Assembly: GCA_007118195.1 (NCBI GenBank)
Contig: SKSA01000130.1
Coordinates: forward strand, 1 to 17,053
Length of the DNA stretch: 17,053 nt
Direction of reading: 5' to 3'
Source of the DNA: Anaerobacillus sp.
GTDB taxonomy: Bacteria > Bacillota > Bacilli > Bacillales > Anaerobacillaceae
Shown here: in pieces, positions 11,925 through 17,053 of the stretch
How the letters are laid out: each line of letters starts with the position of its first letter
Position numbering within the stretch: the stretch's first letter is position 1
Notes under the pieces: generated by a model
Seen by the model: only the letters and a program-made list of their open reading frames with translations
The model's database searches: none
What the model was told of the DNA's origin: nothing
Position numbers and translations under genes: made by a program

Positions 11925-13721
11925 ATGTTTTTTTCGTTGCGAAATCGGCTATTTATTATTTTTACACTATTGTTAACGGTTCCATTTCTTGTTTTATCAC
12001 TGATCATTCCTAGTTGGTTTACATCGGTTATCGAAGAGCAAACGAAGGATTATACTCTTGATATGATGGATCAATATTCTCTTTATATAGATTCAGTTAC
12101 GGTTCAAGCAGAGGATTTAGGCAAGCAAGTCCTCGTAAATCAAACGACACAACAGTGGTTAAATTTGGAGAAGGATGATACGAGGACTACTCATGCAGAG
12201 CGTCATTTTATTAGAAACGAATTGAGATCGCGATTATCTTCCATGGTTTTAAATAATTCCAATACAATGTCAGTCTCTGTTTTTTTAAATGATGGTACTG
12301 GAATTTGGGTTAATCACCCCTTTTTAAATGAAGTAGGCTGGTTTAAAGAATTCTCGGAAAATAACCAACGGTGGTTAAAAGCGCATCCCGATGCTTATCA
12401 GCAACACTATGTGGTAGGCTATGTAAATAGTTATGTCATTCCCTTGTATAATATTTATACGTTAGAGCAATCAGGAGTGATTAAAGTCAATTTTCCTTCA
12501 ACATTGTTGGAAACGGCCTTAAGAACGATCAAACTTGGGGAAAATGGCCGTGTCTATTTATTAAATAGTCAAAGAGAAAATGTATTGGCGGGAAATGTCC
12601 AAACGCCACAAAACGTTTTAGATTATAGCTTAGAAAAAATCATCAACGGTAAAGATGATAAAGGCATCATTGAAACTTTCTATAATGGTGAAGAATATCT
12701 CGTGTTTTTTCAAAAATTAACCGTCGGTGACTGGGTCTTATTTAGTGAAATTACGAAATCTGAATTATTTTTTCAAATCGACCAACTTCAAAAGAAGCTG
12801 TTATATACAAGTGCTATCATTTTTATTTTAACAATCATCGCTTCGTATTTATTTTCTACCACCATCGTTCGCCCTTTAGGAAAGTTAGCTAATGCTATGG
12901 GCTTTCTCGAACGAGGAGATTTTACAGGGGCAAAACGGGTGATGCCTTCCATTAAATCAGATAAAGGTGAAGTTGGTTACTTGATCAAAGTTTTCAATCA
13001 AACGGTTGACCGGTTGAACAACTTAATCAAAATAGAGTATGAATCAAATATTCGCCGTAAAGATGCAGAATATAAAGCTTTATTACTCCAAATCAACCCT
13101 CATTTTATGAATAATACCCTCGAAATTATTGGAGGGTTAGCTGCACAAGGGAAAAATAAGGATGTCATGAATGTAAGTGTATATTTAGGACGGATGATGA
13201 GATATTCCTTAAATACGCATAGTGATGTCGTAACATTAGGCGAAGAGATCAATTATATCCGTAATTTTACGGATATTTTAAAGGTAAGATATGAAGAGGA
13301 TATTTCTATTGAGATCATCGAGGATCCGCAAACGAAATCGCTATCGATCATTAAATTTATCATCCAGCCACTTGTTGAAAATGCGGTAAAATATAGCTTT
13401 ATTGATAATGGATTTGCTGAGATAAAAATCAATACCGAGAAGTATCATGATCAAATATTAATAAAAGTCGAAGATAATGGAATAGGGATGTCTGAAGAGG
13501 TCATTTCAGATCTAGTGAATGCGGATATAAATAATGAGTCAAATGATGTTTTAGCTAGTAAAGGGACGAGCATTGGCTTGAAGAATGTTCTAGGTAGATT
13601 GAAGTTATATTACGGTAAAGACTTTTCGTTTCATATTGATTCTGAAAAAAATAAAGGCACAAAAATTACATTGTGTATAAAAATTAGGGGGGATATACAT
13701 GATGAACGTATTAATCATTGA
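11925..13721 (+). CDS. YesM-family sensor histidine kinase
   Basis: The 598-residue kinase has a first membrane span (about 8-30), a large extracytoplasmic dCache-like sensor (about 31-290; FNEEYLVFFQKL-like region at 252-264 and VGDWVLFSEI at 267-276), a second span (about 293-312), HAMP (about 312-367) and a His_kinase domain with His393 in LLLQINPHFMNNTLE. The ATPase domain carries QPLVENAVKYS (481-491) and EDNGIGMS. YesM-type sensors typically respond to carbohydrates or oligosaccharides, often with a binding protein. TTTTTGGAGGCGCC before ATG 11925 supports the start. Its end overlaps the regulator gene by 23 bases. Confidence 0.93.
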   Translation: MFFSLRNRLFIIFTLLLTVPFLVLSLIIPSWFTSVIEEQTKDYTLDMMDQYSLYIDSVTVQAEDLGKQVLVNQTTQQWLNLEKDDTRTTHAERHFIRNELRSRLSSMVLNNSNTMSVSVFLNDGTGIWVNHPFLNEVGWFKEFSENNQRWLKAHPDAYQQHYVVGYVNSYVIPLYNIYTLEQSGVIKVNFPSTLLETALRTIKLGENGRVYLLNSQRENVLAGNVQTPQNVLDYSLEKIINGKDDKGIIETFYNGEEYLVFFQKLTVGDWVLFSEITKSELFFQIDQLQKKLLYTSAIIFILTIIASYLFSTTIVRPLGKLANAMGFLERGDFTGAKRVMPSIKSDKGEVGYLIKVFNQTVDRLNNLIKIEYESNIRRKDAEYKALLLQINPHFMNNTLEIIGGLAAQGKNKDVMNVSVYLGRMMRYSLNTHSDVVTLGEEINYIRNFTDILKVRYEEDISIEIIEDPQTKSLSIIKFIIQPLVENAVKYSFIDNGFAEIKINTEKYHDQILIKVEDNGIGMSEEVISDLVNADINNESNDVLASKGTSIGLKNVLGRLKLYYGKDFSFHIDSEKNKGTKITLCIKIRGDIHDERINH

Positions 13722-15297
13722 TGATGAAATTCAAATTCGTAAAGGGTTACGAATGAAAATTGATTGGGAAGAGGAAGGGTTCGAAATTGTCGCTGAAGCT
13801 TCAAATGGACAAGAAGCCCTTGAAAAATTAAAACATCAAAAGGTCGACATCGCCATTACAGATGTACGAATGCCAATCATGGATGGAATCGAATTTGTTA
13901 AACAATGTCATCTTGAATATCCCGATGTAAAAACTCTCGTCTTGTCAGGTTATTCTGATTTTGACTATGCGAAATCATCGATGCAAGCAGGAGTGAAGGA
14001 TTACTTATTAAAGCCTGTTGCCCCTGATGAATTAGTTGAGGCACTGCAACGAATTCGTAAAGAAATTGTAGAAGAACAGGAAAAACAGATTGAAGCGGAT
14101 CGTATGGTTCAGCTTGTTCATAACCAGTTAGAAGAAATGCGCGAACAGTATCTGCTTTATTTAGTAAAAGAGGAGTTTTCAGAGCTAAATATCGCTTTGG
14201 AAAGATTGCAACAGTTAAAGTTAGAAGAATTAGCAAATGAGAAAGTACGGGTACAGTTTGTAACGGTAGAAATTCGTGACTTAGAAAATAACGAAGAGGA
14301 GCTAAAAGAACTTTGGCTGCCTTTTAAAATGCTTTGCAAAGAAGTCGCCGAAGAAAATGAAGCAACCTATTCTTTTTATGATGCAAGCTATGGTAATATG
14401 ATCCACTTTATTCAACGAGTCAATGCAGAACCGTTAACTCAAACATCGCGCTTTATTAAAAATTTACAAGCGAAAGTGAAGCAATTTTTGAATTTGGAAT
14501 CGGTTGTCGGGATTGGGAAAGTTGTCACTGGACATACCGAGTTTAAAAACGGTTATATTTCCGCCTTACTTTCTTGGAGTCAAAGTCAGGTAGGGGCACA
14601 TTCACAGGTAATAGAGGGAGCAGCGACGAATGAAGTGTTTGATTTTTCGGTTGATTTCGAAAAGCGATTAACCAACGCCATTGAAAATGTTAACCATAAA
14701 GCACTAAAAAAATACATGAATGAGATTTTAGGTAAAACAAATAATCAATCAATGTTGTCGTTTTCTTTCGTTGCCAATCGACTGTTATTTTTGTTAGGTT
14801 CACTAGCTAAAAAGTATGATATTGAGACGACGGAAATCAATAATATGATCTGGAATTGCCAGCAGAGTATATGGGAACTTAATTCTCAAAGTAAAGTGAT
14901 TGAACAGCTCATTCATTTGGCACATTTAATTATTGAGAAGGTAAATGACGTGCGGTCTTCTTCGAGTGGGGCCCAGTTAGTAGAGAATGTGCGCCGTTTT
15001 TTGGACAGGCATTATGCTAGTGAAATTTCGCTTTCGACTTTATCAGAACAATTCCATATTAACAGTGCTTATTTATCTGAAATTTTTAAAACGCATGTCG
15101 GTCAAAATTTCAGCGATTATTTAAACCATTTGCGAATGGAAAATGGAAAGCAATTTTTGAAAGATCCTCAATTGAAAATTATCGATGTCGCTCATCTCGT
15201 CGGGTTCTCGAACTCAGGATATTTTAGTACCGTATTTAAAAAACAATTTGGTCAAACACCGGCTGAATATCGTAAATCGCTGCAATTGAGTGAATAA
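13699..15297 (+). CDS. YesN-family response regulator with AraC-type DNA-binding domain
   Basis: The 532-residue protein has an N-terminal receiver (Asp8, Asp9, phosphoacceptor Asp55 in IAITDVRMP, Lys107 in YLLKP), a coiled-coil start of the linker (about 117-150), a poorly conserved middle region (about 150-420) and a C-terminal AraC-type double helix-turn-helix (about 427-528, including LSEQFHINSAYLSEIFKTHV and DVAHLVGFSNSGYFSTVFKK). AGGGGGGAT before ATG 13699 supports the start; the next codon is also ATG. It is coupled to the YesM-like kinase. The probable target is the solute-binding protein gene 124 bases downstream and any transport genes beyond the window. Confidence 0.94.
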   Translation: MMNVLIIDDEIQIRKGLRMKIDWEEEGFEIVAEASNGQEALEKLKHQKVDIAITDVRMPIMDGIEFVKQCHLEYPDVKTLVLSGYSDFDYAKSSMQAGVKDYLLKPVAPDELVEALQRIRKEIVEEQEKQIEADRMVQLVHNQLEEMREQYLLYLVKEEFSELNIALERLQQLKLEELANEKVRVQFVTVEIRDLENNEEELKELWLPFKMLCKEVAEENEATYSFYDASYGNMIHFIQRVNAEPLTQTSRFIKNLQAKVKQFLNLESVVGIGKVVTGHTEFKNGYISALLSWSQSQVGAHSQVIEGAATNEVFDFSVDFEKRLTNAIENVNHKALKKYMNEILGKTNNQSMLSFSFVANRLLFLLGSLAKKYDIETTEINNMIWNCQQSIWELNSQSKVIEQLIHLAHLIIEKVNDVRSSSSGAQLVENVRRFLDRHYASEISLSTLSEQFHINSAYLSEIFKTHVGQNFSDYLNHLRMENGKQFLKDPQLKIIDVAHLVGFSNSGYFSTVFKKQFGQTPAEYRKSLQLSE

Positions 15298-15345
15298 AAT
15301 ACAGATAATGTGGGGCAAAGGTTTTGTGAGTAGCTGGAGTGTTTT

Positions 15346-15378
15346 TATAATTACTACCACTTATCCTAGTGGTAGCAA
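15346..15378 (+). promoter_or_regulatory. Possible -10 box and hairpin in front of the solute-binding protein gene
   Basis: TATAAT (15346-15351) could be a -10 box, but no good -35 is present 17 bases upstream (TTTGTG). Immediately downstream CTACCACT (15354-15361) pairs with AGTGGTAG (15368-15375) around a six-base loop. There is no T-run, so the hairpin is more likely at the 5' end of a message or an operator than a terminator. A YesN-activated promoter would lack a -35, as seen. Confidence 0.35.
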
Positions 15379-15421
15379 TTGTATATCCTCTTAACAACAC
15401 TGCAATGAGAGAGGTGATTGT

Positions 15422-16750
15422 ATGAATAAAAGGATCGTTTTCGTAATTCTTTCATTAATTGTGATTCTTTTTGCTGGATTAATACTATCTACTTTTAACA
15501 TTTTCTCTAGCAACGAGGAAGATAAAGGTGAAGAGTTGGATGATGAGGAAAAAATCGAGCTCGTATTTTGGCGTAACGGTGGAAATCTAGCGTTTAATGA
15601 AGCATATGAGGAATTGGTTACTGCTTTTGAAGCAGCCCATCCGAATATTGTGATTAATATGCAGTCTGATCATTGGGCCCAAGAATATGAATTGCGGCTA
15701 CGTACAGAATTGGCTGCAGGTAACCATCCCGATATTATGACCATTGACAGTCCCAACTTAGCTCTTTATGCAAACGCTGGAGCGTTATTATCATTAGATC
15801 ACTACATGAAAGAAGCAGGTGACATTGAGGATATACTTGAACCTACTTTAGCTGGATTAACGTTTAAAGATGAAATTTTCCTCGCTCCTATCGTAGAATC
15901 GAGTATTGCCTTATATTATAATAAACATTTATTCGAAGAGGTTGGTATACCATTTCCATCACGAAACCCAGACGAGCCTTTGACGTGGGATGAGGTACTA
16001 GAGATAGCCCAAAAAATAAGCAATCACAAAACGGGAGTACATGGGATCGATCCGGCACAAGGATTTGGTGAAGGAGAAGGCCCTGCTTATTTTAAAATGC
16101 CCATCCTTTGGCAGTTTGGTGCAGATGTACTGAGTCCTGATGCTACAACAGCGGATGGCTATTTAAATTCTGAAGCAGCGTTAGAAGCATTGCAATTTTA
16201 TCAAGATCTTTATCACAAACATCAAGTAGCTGCTTTTGAGTTGCCACCAGGTGCGATAGAAACGGATCAACTTGCAATGACTGTATTGGGCTCTTGGCAC
16301 TTAGTAGAATTAGAAAGGTTTTCTGATTTTAAACTAGGCGAAGATTTTGGAGTTGCACCATTGCCTAAAGGCAAATACCAAGTGGCACCAAATGGAGGCT
16401 GGGCACTTGGTATTTCCTCTCAGTCTCAGTATCCTGACGAAGCTTGGGAATTCATTAAATTTGTAACAAGTTATGAGGGCTCTAAAAAGTTTGCAGAAAT
16501 TACTGGTGAAATCCCTGCAAGATACTCAGTAGCCAATGATTTACCTGAACTAAATGAGTACCCTAAAAATATTTTTATACAACAAGGCCAAAGATACTCA
16601 AAGAATAGACCAGTAACTCCAGCCTATTCAGTAGTAAGTGATACAATTAAGACATTATTTGAGGAAGTTGGACTTGCCGGAAGAGATGTAAAAGAAGCAG
16701 CGGATGAAGCGGTGGAAAAAATAAATAGTGCTTTAAGTAAACAGAAATAG
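15422..16750 (+). CDS. Family 1 extracellular solute-binding protein (sugar type), non-lipidated
   Basis: The 442-residue protein resembles UgpB/MalE-type binding proteins: IELVFWRNGGNLAFNEAYEE near 45-65, then LVTAFEAAHPNIVINM, HWAQEYELRLRTELAAGNHPDIM (about 82-104), YYNKHLFEEVGIPFP and PNGGWALGIS. It binds a sugar or glycerol-phosphate-like ligand outside the membrane. The N-terminus is a hydrophobic stretch (about 5-27) with no cysteine, so the usual Gram-positive lipid anchor is missing; an uncleaved signal anchor or secretion would be needed. A very acidic linker (about 30-45) follows. AGAGGTGA precedes ATG 15422. No permease or ATPase gene follows in the window; hairpins begin immediately after the stop. 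It could feed a transporter encoded elsewhere or present ligand to the YesM-like sensor. Confidence 0.88.
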   Translation: MNKRIVFVILSLIVILFAGLILSTFNIFSSNEEDKGEELDDEEKIELVFWRNGGNLAFNEAYEELVTAFEAAHPNIVINMQSDHWAQEYELRLRTELAAGNHPDIMTIDSPNLALYANAGALLSLDHYMKEAGDIEDILEPTLAGLTFKDEIFLAPIVESSIALYYNKHLFEEVGIPFPSRNPDEPLTWDEVLEIAQKISNHKTGVHGIDPAQGFGEGEGPAYFKMPILWQFGADVLSPDATTADGYLNSEAALEALQFYQDLYHKHQVAAFELPPGAIETDQLAMTVLGSWHLVELERFSDFKLGEDFGVAPLPKGKYQVAPNGGWALGISSQSQYPDEAWEFIKFVTSYEGSKKFAEITGEIPARYSVANDLPELNEYPKNIFIQQGQRYSKNRPVTPAYSVVSDTIKTLFEEVGLAGRDVKEAADEAVEKINSALSKQK

Positions 16751-16757
16751 CGAACTC

Positions 16758-16873
16758 GTTTCAGCAAGCTGAAACATCGAGAAATCAGATGGAGTCTCGA
16801 CTCCACCTGATTAAAAGTTCCCACCTACACTACGCGTTGAGGTGGGGGTCTATAACCCTTAAAACATTTAAGG
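16758..16873 (+). repeat. Array of four consecutive hairpins after the binding-protein gene
   Basis: Hairpins: GTTTCAG/CTGAAAC (16758-16775); AATCAG-TGGAGTC with GACTCCA-CTGATT and one mismatch (16783-16812); CCCACCT/AGGTGGG (16820-16846); CCTTAAA/TTTAAGG (16857-16873). None has a T-run. Successive hairpins ending in a CCCACC/GGTGGG stem resemble the 3' region of IS200/IS605-family elements, which encode omega/HEARO-type RNA, but no tnpA or tnpB is present in the window, so this is tentative. A processed or structured 3' end of the binding-protein message is the alternative. Confidence 0.5.
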
Positions 16874-16886
16874 ATTAAGGTCTTTC

Positions 16887-16931
16887 AAAGGGCTGTCCCA
16901 TAAGTGTCTGACACTTATGGGACAGCCCTTT
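16887..16931 (+). repeat. 45-base near-perfect palindrome, terminator-like or insertion-sequence-end derived
   Basis: Arms of 22 bases (16887-16908 and 16910-16931) are perfect inverted copies around one central base. They begin AAAGGGCTGTCCCATAAG. A short ATTTTGT tail follows. The sequence GGGCTGTCCCATAAG resembles terminal inverted repeats of IS1182-like and related elements, so two such ends may have fused. It could also terminate transcription from both sides. The family comparison is from memory. Confidence 0.6.
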
Positions 16932-16952
16932 ATTTTGTATGTAAATACATTT

Positions 16953-17029
16953 ATGCTGGCCGAGTTTTTCGAGCGAGCCTCTAAAATTCGTTAGAAGTTT
17001 ACAGCGAAGCGAGAGAACTGGGCCAGCAT
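16953..17029. repeat. 77-base element bounded by nine-base inverted repeats
   Basis: ATGCTGGCC (16953-16961) and GGCCAGCAT (17021-17029) bound an interior with repeated GAGCGAG and GAAGCGAG tracts. TGTAAAT-like sequence flanks both ends. It has the size and shape of a small palindromic repeat or MITE-like unit and encodes nothing evident. The last 24 bases of the window carry no feature. Confidence 0.45.
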
Positions 17030-17053
17030 TTACATTCTAGATGGTGACGTCGC

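Noticed and set aside
11786..12013. 75-codon plus-strand frame ahead of the YesM-like gene
   Set aside because: It covers the promoter and runs out of frame into the kinase gene, which has a good ribosome site of its own.

Overview
The window is AT-rich, with strong AGGAGG-type ribosome sites, a TTG start, Gram-positive lipoprotein signals and sensors typical of Firmicutes. It reads as the chromosome of a member of the Bacillaceae. Anaerobic functions (a Dcu carrier, two FNR-type operators, a NapC/NrfH-like multiheme cytochrome, extracytoplasmic flavoproteins) and very acidic exported domains suggest a facultative or strict anaerobe, possibly (halo)alkaliphilic. The genus cannot be fixed from sequence alone.

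Layout. 1-1500: a C4-dicarboxylate carrier (dcuA/dcuB type) on the minus strand, with a terminator and an FNR-like operator. 1583-5150: a tightly overlapping operon of a PhnD-like binding lipoprotein, a NarX-like histidine kinase with a cysteine cluster and a NarL-type regulator, closed by a strong hairpin. 5229-6345: an FNR-like operator, a 17-codon leader ORF and a six-heme cytochrome whose C-terminal half is an internal duplication. 6381-7550: a sigma-A-like promoter and a lipoprotein ApbE flavin transferase. 7708-9770: a second NarL/HPK7 two-component pair with a multi-spanning sensor. 9779-11288: paired palindromes, a promoter and a lipoprotein with three FMN-binding domains, each with an ApbE target motif, spaced exactly 126 residues apart. 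11289-11924: 0.6 kb non-coding stretch with DnaA-box-like sites, a hairpin, a possible tiny ORF and a dispersed repeat. 11925-16750: a YesM/YesN-type pair and a sugar-type solute-binding protein that lacks a lipobox. 16751-17053: a dense cluster of hairpins and inverted repeats that looks like mobile-element debris and terminators.

How the genes may work together. The cytochrome would take electrons from menaquinol at the membrane. ApbE would attach FMN covalently to the triple-FMN lipoprotein. That protein, on an acidic linker, could carry electrons outward through the wall to an extracellular or surface acceptor. Two adjacent two-component systems and FNR would control this by acceptor and oxygen. 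The module resembles known flavin-based extracellular electron transfer (Listeria PplA/ApbE), but here a NapC-like fused hexaheme cytochrome takes the quinol-side role. No terminal reductase is in the window, so the acceptor is unknown.
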